Positions 1 to 5,828 of a stretch of DNA of 12,874 nucleotides are shown piece by piece. Each line of letters starts with the position of its first letter. Within the stretch, counting starts at the first letter, position 1. Source of the DNA: an uncultured archaeon A07HN63 (GTDB lineage: Archaea > Halobacteriota > Halobacteria > Halobacteriales > Haloferacaceae). The stretch lies in assembly GCA_000496215.1 (NCBI GenBank), contig KI543221.1, forward strand, positions 59,208-72,081, read 5' to 3'. The notes under the pieces are model-generated. The model was not told the DNA's origin. It saw only the letters and a program-made list of their open reading frames with translations, and ran no database searches. Position numbers and translations under genes: made by a program.

Positions 1-284
1 TCTATCGAGTCAGGCGTCCGGCGGATGATTGCTTCGAGGTCCTGTCGCAACATCGGCTCACCGCCGGTGAACTTCACCTTTCCAACCCCAAACTCCGCGA
101 CGACCTCCAGAAAGCGGACTACGTCGTCGGCGGTCATCTCGTTGTCGTCGGGTTCCATCGGGCCGCGCGTGTCACCAAGCCCCTCGTTGTGGCAGTAGAC
201 GCAGTCGAAGTTACACCGGTCGGTGAGTGACACGCGCACGCCCGTGACCTCCCGACCGAACTCGTCTTCCAGCGGCCCGTCCAT
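1..284 (-). CDS. moaA: MoaA-like radical SAM GTP 3',8-cyclase, N-terminal part (runs off the window)
   Basis: Reading leftward from the ATG at 284, the first 94 residues are present and the gene continues beyond base 1. Residues 24-31 form the radical SAM cluster motif CxxxCxxC (C24, C28, C31), and a GGEP motif, typical of SAM binding, lies at 74-77 in the context KFTGGEPMLR. The opening residues, which end in RVSLTDRCN, match the start of MoaA, the enzyme that rearranges GTP to 3',8-cyclo-GTP in the first step of molybdenum cofactor synthesis. The C-terminal second Fe-S cluster of MoaA is outside the window, so another radical SAM family is not fully excluded. The start is supported by an A/T-rich box at 309-315, about 25-31 nt upstream, which suits a leaderless transcript. 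Confidence 0.85.
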   Translation of the reverse strand, partial: MDGPLEDEFGREVTGVRVSLTDRCNFDCVYCHNEGLGDTRGPMEPDDNEMTADDVVRFLEVVAEFGVGKVKFTGGEPMLRQDLEAIIRRTPDSI

Positions 285-308
285 ATCTACTCTCTCGTCG
301 CTCCGACA

Positions 309-315
309 ATTAAAT
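309..315 (-). promoter_or_regulatory. TATA-like box for the moaA-like gene
   Basis: Minus-strand ATTTAAT lies 25-31 nt upstream of the ATG at 284. In haloarchaea the TATA box is centred about 27 nt before the transcription start, so this position predicts a leaderless mRNA. The call rests on position and base composition only. Confidence 0.5.
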
Positions 316-467
316 CCACGGGGTCTTCGGCCAATTTAGTAAGGAGAACCAATTTCATAGCCCGATACTGTCACGACGTTCAATTACATTTCTCGCATTT
401 TGGGGCAAACGTTGGGTCTCTGCTTGCAGAAACTGCTGTCCGCAGTTCGTTGCCGCCGCCGATGCAC

Positions 468-587
468 TCACCTGAAGAGCGAAAAGAACATCCCGAAGAT
501 GACCAGCACGATCAGGAGTGCGATAACCGCGGCGATGATAACGCCGCCGGGGCCTCCGAGGAACCCACCGAGAGTTTCTGCTATCAT
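468..587 (-). CDS. Small single-helix membrane protein (39 aa)
   Basis: A short open frame runs from the ATG at 587 to the TGA at 468-470. It encodes a glycine-rich N-terminus (residues 7-15, GGFLGGPGG) followed by an uninterrupted hydrophobic stretch at about 16-37, rich in Ile, Val, Leu and Phe, and ends in Leu-Phe-Arg. This fits one transmembrane helix. A strong TATA-like element (611-618) lies 24-31 nt upstream of the ATG, the spacing expected of a leaderless haloarchaeal transcript, which is the best evidence that the frame is expressed. The overlapping plus-strand open frames have shadow-like composition. No family is recognised. It could be a small membrane regulatory or stress peptide, but no function can be assigned. 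It stands alone between the moaA-like gene and the cold-shock gene, both on the same strand. Confidence 0.65.
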   Translation of the reverse strand: MIAETLGGFLGGPGGVIIAAVIALLIVLVIFGMFFSLFR

Positions 588-610
588 GACTGTCGCTACG
601 GCGTTACTCA

Positions 611-618
611 GTATAAAT
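611..618 (-). promoter_or_regulatory. TATA-like box for the 39-aa membrane protein gene
   Basis: The plus-strand bases are gtataaat, read on the minus strand as ATTTATAC. They lie 24-31 nt before the ATG at 587. This is the clearest TATA-like element in the first kilobase and predicts a leaderless mRNA. Confidence 0.55.
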
Positions 619-763
619 TTCTTCGTCATCCGGGATCGCAGGATCGGTCAGGTAGAGGTCGTAGCGCGTCGTCCTAACCGAACACCCTACTGACGGCTCT
701 CGCCGGCTGAAAATTGTGAGAAGTTGTAGTTGTGTGTGAACTGCAAGCTACGCGGTGCGTACC

Positions 764-958
764 TTACAGGCGAGTGAGGTTTGACGCTCGCGGCCCTTTC
801 GGGGACTGCTCGATGTCGAACTCGACGTCCTGACCCTCTTCGAGGTCCGGGCCGCCAACGTCTTCCATGTGGAAGAAGACGTCGTCGTCAGCATCGTCAG
901 TGTCGATAAAGCCGTAACCGCCAGTGTCGTTGAAGAAGTCGACCGTACCTTCTGCCAT
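764..958 (-). CDS. cspA: Cold-shock domain protein (CspA family), 64 aa
   Basis: This is a complete single cold-shock domain of normal length. These OB-fold proteins bind single-stranded RNA or DNA and act as RNA chaperones in the cytoplasm. The sequence starts MAEGTVDFFNDTGGYGFI, which carries the RNP1-type GYGFI motif at 14-18. The RNP2-type VFFH motif is at 27-30, and the usual C-terminal stretch SPKGPRASNL at 52-61 follows. The first half is unusually acidic (residues 19-26 are mostly Asp), as expected of a halophile. The ATG at 958 is chosen because it opens the conserved domain directly; in-frame extension upstream runs antisense into the hydrolase region and lacks family similarity. 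A TATA-like CTTATG at 986-991 lies 28-33 nt upstream. The symbol reflects the family; the host may carry several paralogues. Confidence 0.95.
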   Translation of the reverse strand: MAEGTVDFFNDTGGYGFIDTDDADDDVFFHMEDVGGPDLEEGQDVEFDIEQSPKGPRASNLTRL

Positions 959-985
959 TGCAACTCGAAGGTAGAGGGTGAGGGG

Positions 986-991
986 CATAAG
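986..991 (-). promoter_or_regulatory. TATA-like box for the cold-shock gene
   Basis: Minus-strand CTTATG lies 28-33 nt before the ATG at 958, consistent with a leaderless transcript. The surrounding plus-strand bases gcataagcgtt recur exactly in front of the neighbouring HAD hydrolase gene at 1771-1781. Confidence 0.45.
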
Positions 992-1088
992 CGTTGTGAA
1001 CCGCGATTTCGCCCCGAACGGCGGTGCTGCGGCTCGAAATCCGCAGGACAGCCCGCTGTACGATTCCGTCGACGCCGGGACCGAGCGG

Positions 1089-1748
1089 TCAGGCCCGACA
1101 GATTCGATGGAGATCGTCCAGCGAGTCGATATCCCACGTCGGCCAGACGTTGAGCTCCCAGTCGGTCCGATGCGGCCGGCGGATGAACGCCGAGTCGATG
1201 CCGGCGTTCTCGGCGGCCCTGATGTCGGACTCGTTGTCGCCGACGAACAGCGCCGAGTCGCCGTCGAGTTCGGCCAGCGCGCGGTCCAGATAGTGGGAGT
1301 TGGGTTTCCGGAGATCGAGACTCTCGACGGTGGCATTGCGGCCGTAGGCCGTCTCGAAGTGATCCCGGATATCGAAATGGTCGAGCAGGAAGTCGACCGT
1401 CTCCTGCTGGTTCGAGCTCACGATCCCACAGGCTGCATCGAGATCGTCGAGCACGCTGATATCGTCGTACGGCGTCTTCCGGCCGGCGCGGGCCTCGGCC
1501 TGCTGGGCGCCGGACATCGTCTGATCGCGGACGCGCCAGAAGCGCTCCGGATCGAGACCGTACTCGTTACACACTGTTGTCACTCGTTCGGGCGTTGCAC
1601 CTATCGTCATGTCCTCGACGTATTCGGGCTCCGGATCGGAGATGTCGAACTTCTCGAACGTCTTCTCTGTCGCCGTCTGAAGCACGTCAAACCGGGTCCG
1701 ACCGACAAGGACACCGTCGTTGTCGAACACGACGGTATCGTACCTCAT
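1089..1748 (-). CDS. HAD-superfamily hydrolase (phosphoglycolate phosphatase-like), 219 aa
   Basis: All four HAD motifs are visible. Motif I is FDNDGVLV (nucleophile D9 and acid/base D11), motif II is the Ser pair S111-S112 in GIVSSNQ, motif III is K148 in LRKPNSHYL, and motif IV is GDNESD at 170-175. A helical cap is inserted between motifs I and II, as in subfamily I enzymes such as phosphoglycolate phosphatase and beta-phosphoglucomutase. The likely chemistry is Mg-dependent phosphate monoester hydrolysis in the cytoplasm; the substrate cannot be read from sequence. The start ATG at 1748 places motif I at residue 9, as usual. A TATA-like box lies 23-29 nt upstream. The gene is on the same strand as the downstream cold-shock gene, but the 130-nt gap and the separate TATA box there suggest independent transcription. 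Confidence 0.88.
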   Translation of the reverse strand: MRYDTVVFDNDGVLVGRTRFDVLQTATEKTFEKFDISDPEPEYVEDMTIGATPERVTTVCNEYGLDPERFWRVRDQTMSGAQQAEARAGRKTPYDDISVLDDLDAACGIVSSNQQETVDFLLDHFDIRDHFETAYGRNATVESLDLRKPNSHYLDRALAELDGDSALFVGDNESDIRAAENAGIDSAFIRRPHRTDWELNVWPTWDIDSLDDLHRICRA

Positions 1749-1770
1749 ACAGATGAAACGGTGGCCGGGT

Positions 1771-1777
1771 GCATAAG
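1771..1777 (-). promoter_or_regulatory. TATA-like box for the HAD hydrolase gene
   Basis: Minus-strand CTTATGC lies 23-29 nt before the ATG at 1748. The plus-strand context gcataagcgtt is identical to that before the cold-shock gene. Confidence 0.45.
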
Positions 1778-1917
1778 CGTTTCAGTGTGATGACGGGTCG
1801 TGAGACAGCAATTCAGACGAATTAGCGTTCCAGACAACGACCCCTACATGCAATGCCACACCGTGGCAGATACAAATTCGACAGCAAGACACCCGTGCAA
1901 ACAGCTACTCTAACAGC

Positions 1918-3174
1918 TCAGTCCTTGCCACCGGCTTTCTTTCGGGTGTAATCCCCCGGATCACTCACCTTGACATACTCCACGGCGTTTTTCAGCCGTT
2001 CCTCGGCCTCGCTGTCGGTCAGGTGGTTCCGGATGAAGTCGGCCCGACTGAGTGCTTTTGTTCCAAGATCCGCGGCGGCCACGAACGATTCGAGTTCGTC
2101 GATAATCGCCGGCTCACCGATGCGGACGAGACTGGAGGCAGCCACCTGTGCCGTGCGGTCGTCTGCGTCGTCGATAGCACGCACCAGACATCGAATCACG
2201 TCCGCTCGCGGGTCGTCGTCGGCAATCCGGCCGAGTACCCACGCCGTATTGCGACGGATCACCGCCTCGTCGGTGTCGGTAAACAGCGTCAGGAACTCCG
2301 CGACCACGTCGCGATTCGGAACGCTGGTCAGCTGTTCGGCGACCGTCTCACGCACCCTGTGACTCTCATCGCTGGGGGCCTTCGCCACCAGCCTGATGAT
2401 CGCTGTCGCGGCTGCCTGCCGGATCTCGGCGTTCTCGTCGTCGAGCCCGCGAAGCAGTGTGCCGAGCACCTGCAACGAGCCCAGTGTCCCGATTCCCTTC
2501 ATCGCTCGCTGCCGGAGCGCTGTATCGCCGCTTTTCGCCGCCGGGAGGAGCGCCCGGAGTGCTTTCTCGCTCCCGATTGCCATGAGGGCGTCAGCGGCTG
2601 CCAAGCGGATAGCTTCGTCCTCGCTATCGAGATTGGCTGCGACCGCCCCGACACAGCGGTCGTCGCCGACGCGACCGCACTCGATGATCGCACGACGGCG
2701 AACGCGTGCATCCCGATCCGAGCACGCAGTTGCCAGCTTCGGGACGACCTGCGAACTCCCGACCTCGCCGAGTCCGGCGACGGCGACCAGTCGTAACTCC
2801 GCAGTATGGCTGCCGAGCCAGTCGAAAAACACCTGTGGAGACGACGTGTCGGTCGGTGTGGGACGGTCGGCATCGGCGATTGCTGCGACGAGGTCGTCGA
2901 TTGCGCCGTCATCAAAGTCGAGGAGCGCCTCGATTATTTGCGCTCGAACCCCGTCGTGTGGCTCCTGTGCCGCAGCCGTAACGAGCCAGCCGGTAATCGT
3001 CTCGACTCTGTCGTCGCCTATCGCTGTGCTGTACTCGGTGAACAGTTCGGCGGCGCGGTGTCGCACGGCCGGCGCTGCGTTCTCAAGGAGGTGGTCGCGT
3101 AGCTGGTCGTACTGCCCGTTGAAGGCGATCTCTTCGAGAAACGCCGTGTCGACGTGCTGGTCCTGATCTGTCAT
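1918..3174 (-). CDS. HEAT-repeat protein (418 aa), partner of the upstream AAA+ ATPase
   Basis: The protein is an alpha-helical solenoid. Clear HEAT-type units begin near residues 126, 156, 187, 218, 249, 304 and 340. Each has the pattern of a hydrophobic helix, an Arg-Ala-Ala type turn (for example IRLAAADALMAIGS at 189-202) and a second helix. Residues 12-100 look like two or three degenerate units. No catalytic motif, signal peptide or membrane segment is seen, and the C-terminus is a basic tail (RKKAGGKD). HEAT solenoids bind proteins, so an adaptor or scaffold role is likely. The similar PBS-lyase HEAT family includes bilin lyases, but nothing here supports pigment chemistry. The gene follows the membrane AAA+ ATPase on the same strand after 76 nt. 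TATA-like boxes in that gap mean it could be transcribed with the ATPase, alone, or both. Confidence 0.85.
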   Translation of the reverse strand: MTDQDQHVDTAFLEEIAFNGQYDQLRDHLLENAAPAVRHRAAELFTEYSTAIGDDRVETITGWLVTAAAQEPHDGVRAQIIEALLDFDDGAIDDLVAAIADADRPTPTDTSSPQVFFDWLGSHTAELRLVAVAGLGEVGSSQVVPKLATACSDRDARVRRRAIIECGRVGDDRCVGAVAANLDSEDEAIRLAAADALMAIGSEKALRALLPAAKSGDTALRQRAMKGIGTLGSLQVLGTLLRGLDDENAEIRQAAATAIIRLVAKAPSDESHRVRETVAEQLTSVPNRDVVAEFLTLFTDTDEAVIRRNTAWVLGRIADDDPRADVIRCLVRAIDDADDRTAQVAASSLVRIGEPAIIDELESFVAAADLGTKALSRADFIRNHLTDSEAEERLKNAVEYVKVSDPGDYTRKKAGGKD

Positions 3175-3212
3175 ATGCCCGAGTCGCGCGACAGAGCCGG
3201 TGTCGCGTCAAT

Positions 3213-3242
3213 GTTAAATTTGGCTGCGCTCGCGCATAAAAT
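3213..3242 (-). promoter_or_regulatory. Possible internal promoter for the HEAT-repeat gene (two TATA-like boxes)
   Basis: Minus-strand ATTTTATGC (3234-3242) and AATTTAAC (3213-3220) sit in the gap after the ATPase gene. The first would give a leader of about 36 nt and the second about 16 nt. The first shares its GCATAAAAT core (plus strand) with the box in front of the ATPase gene at 4728-4738. Confidence 0.4.
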
Positions 3243-3250
3243 CACCGCGC

Positions 3251-4666
3251 TCAGTTCCGTACTTCCTTGATTGCCGCCGCGATGTCGTCGTTCGTCACCT
3301 TGCCCTCGCGCCGCATGGCGGACCGTGCCGCCTCGTTGGCGACCTGCTCCATATCGGCGGCGGTCAACCCTTTCGACTGGTCGGCGATCCACTTGGGATC
3401 GAGTCCCGAGTCACGCGGGGCGTCGAGATGCACATCGAAGATCGCCGCGCGGGTCTTTGCCCCGGGCTTTTCGACCTCGACCTGCACCGAGAGCCGCCCG
3501 GAGCGCAACATCGCGTTGTCGATCCGGTCGCGGCGGTTGGTCGCGCCGATGATCACGATATCGGCGTCGCTCTCGTTGATGTCGCTGATCTCCTCGAGAA
3601 ACTGGTTGACCATCTGGGTCTGATCCTGATGCTGATTGCCGGTCGTCCGTTCGGGCGTGAGCGCGTCGATCTCGTCGATAAAGATCAGACACGGCTGGTT
3701 GTCGCGGGCCTCCTCGAAGAGTTCGGCCACGTTTTGCGTCCCCTCGCCGAGCCACTTCGAGATGATATCCGACCCCTTGACGCCGACGTAGTTGATGTCG
3801 AGTTCGCCGGCGAGTGCCTTCGAGAGGTAGGTCTTCCCGGTGCCCGGCGGACCGTGCAGCAGGAAGCCGTTCTCGACCGAGAGCCCGTACCGCTCGTACT
3901 TTTCGGGTTCCTCAAGTGGGTCGATCACGCGCTCGTGGAGTTCCCGCTTGAGGTCGTCGAAGCCGGCCACGTCGTCGAAGTCGAGATCCGGCGGTTTCGT
4001 GACGTACTGGCCGGACATCCCGTCGGACCCCTGTGCACCGTCGGTGCCACGCTCGTGGTCCGGGCGGGGATCCTCACGATCCTCGCGACCGCCGCCGTTC
4101 TCTCGTCCGTCATCGTCACGCCCGTCGTCTTCCCGCCCGTCGTCTTCCCGCCCGTCACTGTCGGACTCGTCGCGCGGCGACCCGGGCTCGTCGCCGTCGG
4201 CTGGTGGCTCCGCCGGCTTCTCGGTTTCGGCGGCGGTCGGCGACGCGCCGGCACTGGCTGTCGCGCTGGTGGTACCGCCGGTGTCGACCGGGAGGCGGCT
4301 GGCGACCTGATGGCGGTAATCCCGGTCGGCCGTGTCGTCGAGCACGAGCGAGCAGGCCGTCGAACCCACGACGATCCCACCGGCGACGCCGACGCCGACC
4401 GGGCCGATGAGGCTCACGTCGAACAGCCGCCCGACGCCAACGACCGCCCCGAACAGCCCGAGTGCGACGGTGGCCGTGTAGATCACGCCGACCGCGGGCC
4501 GTCGCTGGAAGCCATCCCGCACGCCGTAGCCGACGACGCTGACCACGGCGAACGCGACCAGCCACGTTTCGATCAGGCCGCGCTTGAGCACCCCGATACC
4601 GGCACGCAGCCGGTCGGCTGTCCGCGTGGGCACTCCCGCGTCCTCGGTGGTGTTGGTCTGGCTCAT
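3251..4666 (-). CDS. Membrane-anchored AAA+ ATPase with charged linker (471 aa)
   Basis: The order is a basic N-terminus (1-32), hydrophobic segments at about 33-50, 58-79 and 86-108, a low-complexity hydrophilic linker (about 128-222) with a five-residue acidic repeat (DGRED type, 171-190), then one AAA+ module. That module has Walker A GPPGTGKT at 272-279, pore-loop KWLGEG at 304-309, Walker B LIFIDEID at 327-334 (D331, E332), sensor 1 N377 in GATNR, arginine fingers R388/R391 in LRSGR, and a GLTAADMEQVANEA helix of the Cdc48/FtsH/proteasomal type. There is no second AAA domain and no HExxH peptidase, so it is a remodelling ATPase rather than an FtsH protease. ATP must be bound in the cytoplasm, so the linker faces inward; the odd number of hydrophobic segments implies either an external N-terminus or that one segment is not membrane-spanning. 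The HEAT protein encoded next is the probable partner. Confidence 0.88.
   Translation of the reverse strand: MSQTNTTEDAGVPTRTADRLRAGIGVLKRGLIETWLVAFAVVSVVGYGVRDGFQRRPAVGVIYTATVALGLFGAVVGVGRLFDVSLIGPVGVGVAGGIVVGSTACSLVLDDTADRDYRHQVASRLPVDTGGTTSATASAGASPTAAETEKPAEPPADGDEPGSPRDESDSDGREDDGREDDGRDDDGRENGGGREDREDPRPDHERGTDGAQGSDGMSGQYVTKPPDLDFDDVAGFDDLKRELHERVIDPLEEPEKYERYGLSVENGFLLHGPPGTGKTYLSKALAGELDINYVGVKGSDIISKWLGEGTQNVAELFEEARDNQPCLIFIDEIDALTPERTTGNQHQDQTQMVNQFLEEISDINESDADIVIIGATNRRDRIDNAMLRSGRLSVQVEVEKPGAKTRAAIFDVHLDAPRDSGLDPKWIADQSKGLTAADMEQVANEAARSAMRREGKVTNDDIAAAIKEVRN
4106..4165 (-). repeat. 15-bp tandem repeat encoding a five-residue acidic repeat
   Basis: Four consecutive 15-bp units start at 4106, 4121, 4136 and 4151. 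The two central units (4121-4135 and 4136-4150) are identical, cccgtcgtcttcccg on the plus strand, and the outer two are diverged. In the ATPase they encode the linker repeats DGRED, DGRED, DGRDD and DGREN. In-frame units of this kind allow linker length to change by slippage without breaking the gene. Confidence 0.85.
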
Positions 4667-4727
4667 CTGCGGGGGCTGTCAGTGAGACCGGGTTTTCGGC
4701 TCTACAAGTGTGTAGCCTGTCGCTACG

Positions 4728-4738
4728 GCATAAAATTT
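4728..4738 (-). promoter_or_regulatory. TATA-like box for the AAA+ ATPase gene
   Basis: Minus-strand AAATTTTATGC predicts a transcript with a leader of about 38 nt before the ATG at 4666. It lies in the 218-nt divergent gap between the ATPase and the CheF-like gene. A weaker plus-strand candidate for the latter is accgataagatg at 4814-4825. Confidence 0.5.
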
Positions 4739-4884
4739 GACTTCCAGCTCACAGTCTTGATATCGCCGGCGTGACCGTGCCGTTATCGCTATCCCGCGGT
4801 CGCCATCGCCGTTACCGATAAGATGCGGGCCTGCATACGTTCATCTGTCTCCGGGAACTGCGGATACGGGAGCGGGCACCCACA

Positions 4885-5748
4885 ATGGCTGACGAAGAAT
4901 ATCAGATCGCCGATACCAAGGGACGGTTCACGAAGGCGGTCAAAGACGGTCGGAAGCTCAACAACATCTCGTGGTCGGAGGGGCGCATCCTGCTGTCGAA
5001 CCGACGGCTGATCCTCGTTGGCGGCGAGGGCAAGCAGACGATATCGCTGTCGGACATCGACGGGCTGTCGGGCCGAGCGGATGCGACCCAGTCGCTGGCC
5101 GCGATGTCGAACTACCTGAGCCTCCGGATCGACGAGGACGTGCTCGTCGTCTCCGCACAGGATCACGAGGAGTTCGAACTCGCCTTCTTCAAGGCGATGC
5201 TCGACGAGCGAGTCGTGATGGCGAAACATCCGGCCGTCGAGGGCGGCGTCGTGCAGGGGACCTCGTGGGAAAAGGCACGCCTCACCGTCGAGCCCGAGTC
5301 GCTCATGGCGACGCTGCAGAGCGGCTCGCTCGTCGACCTCGAACTCGACGAGATAAGCGGTCTCGATACCGAAAAACGGACCGTCAACGGTGACAAACAG
5401 CGCGTTATCGAGGTTGCCCACGCCGATGGCTCGACAAGCGTCGAAACCCACCTCACCGGGCCCTCGCAGGTCTGTGTCTTCGTGAAGGCGTATCTCGACC
5501 AGGGCGCACAGCAGAGCGAGACGAACCTCGATCTCGACCCGTCGGAAGAGGAGGTGCTGATGGCACTGCATTCGGGCGTGTCGCCGTTCAGCATCCCCGA
5601 GTTCATCGACCGCGATGTGGACGAGATCGAGGAGACCTTCGAACGGTTTCTGGAACTCGATCTGGTCGACGAGGTGCGGCAGCGCCGCGAGGTACAACTC
5701 AACTCCCGCGGCCGCAACATCGCCAGCGAGGCGATGGGCGAGCAGTAA
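4885..5748 (+). CDS. CheF-like archaeal taxis protein (287 aa)
   Basis: The protein resembles the archaeal CheF family, which in Halobacterium links CheY and other Che proteins to the archaellum motor complex. Visible support is the N-terminal stretch IADTKGRF near residue 8, then SWSEGRILLSNRRLILVGGEG at about 29-49, in which a short beta-rich repeat in pleckstrin-like style is typical of the family. A second beta-rich block covers about 125-205, and a C-terminal acidic winged-helix-like segment covers 217-284 (SEEEVLMALHSG, then FIDRDVDEIEETFERFLELDLV). There is no signal peptide or membrane helix. The length suits the family. The ATG at 4885 begins the conserved region and no better upstream start exists. 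No che or arl/fla genes are seen nearby, so it may be an isolated paralogue. The family call is from memory of motifs, not a search. Confidence 0.72.
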   Translation: MADEEYQIADTKGRFTKAVKDGRKLNNISWSEGRILLSNRRLILVGGEGKQTISLSDIDGLSGRADATQSLAAMSNYLSLRIDEDVLVVSAQDHEEFELAFFKAMLDERVVMAKHPAVEGGVVQGTSWEKARLTVEPESLMATLQSGSLVDLELDEISGLDTEKRTVNGDKQRVIEVAHADGSTSVETHLTGPSQVCVFVKAYLDQGAQQSETNLDLDPSEEEVLMALHSGVSPFSIPEFIDRDVDEIEETFERFLELDLVDEVRQRREVQLNSRGRNIASEAMGEQ

Positions 5749-5759
5749 CGCGACGCCAC

Positions 5760-5828
5760 AAGTTATTCTCGAATCACGTTGGAAGCTATTCTGCGATCAC
5801 GTCGGAAGTTATTCTGGAACAACGTCGG
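5760..5828 (-). repeat. Three tandem 23-bp repeats over the 3' end of the carotenoid oxygenase gene
   Basis: Units lie at 5760-5782, 5783-5805 and 5806-5828, each of the form AAG(T/C)TATTC...ACG(T/C)(T/C)GG on the plus strand. On the minus strand the unit at 5806-5828 holds the real gene end (codons for DVVPE and a TAA stop). The two further copies carry equivalent stop codons at 5786-5788 and 5763-5765. Because 23 is not a multiple of three, the three stops fall in three different frames. Confidence 0.9.

Noticed and set aside
431..447. Hairpin aactgc/gcagtt after the small membrane protein gene as a terminator
   Set aside because: Only a 6-bp stem without a T-run; archaeal termination does not depend on such hairpins.
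400..693. 97-residue and 75-residue plus-strand frames
   Set aside because: Arg/Pro-rich or low-quality translation; the minus strand has a better supported membrane peptide with a TATA-like box at the right distance.
978..1790. 270-residue plus-strand open frame
   Set aside because: Antisense to the HAD hydrolase, which carries all four HAD motifs.
3428..4774. 448-residue plus-strand open frame
   Set aside because: It lies antisense to the AAA+ ATPase, whose Walker A, Walker B and sensor motifs are unmistakable; the plus-strand product has no recognisable domain.
4789..5697. 302-residue minus-strand open frame
   Set aside because: Antisense to the CheF-like gene; composition is that of a shadow frame.
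5760..5828. CRISPR-like array
   Set aside because: The three 23-bp units are directly adjacent with no spacers, and one of them is the gene end.
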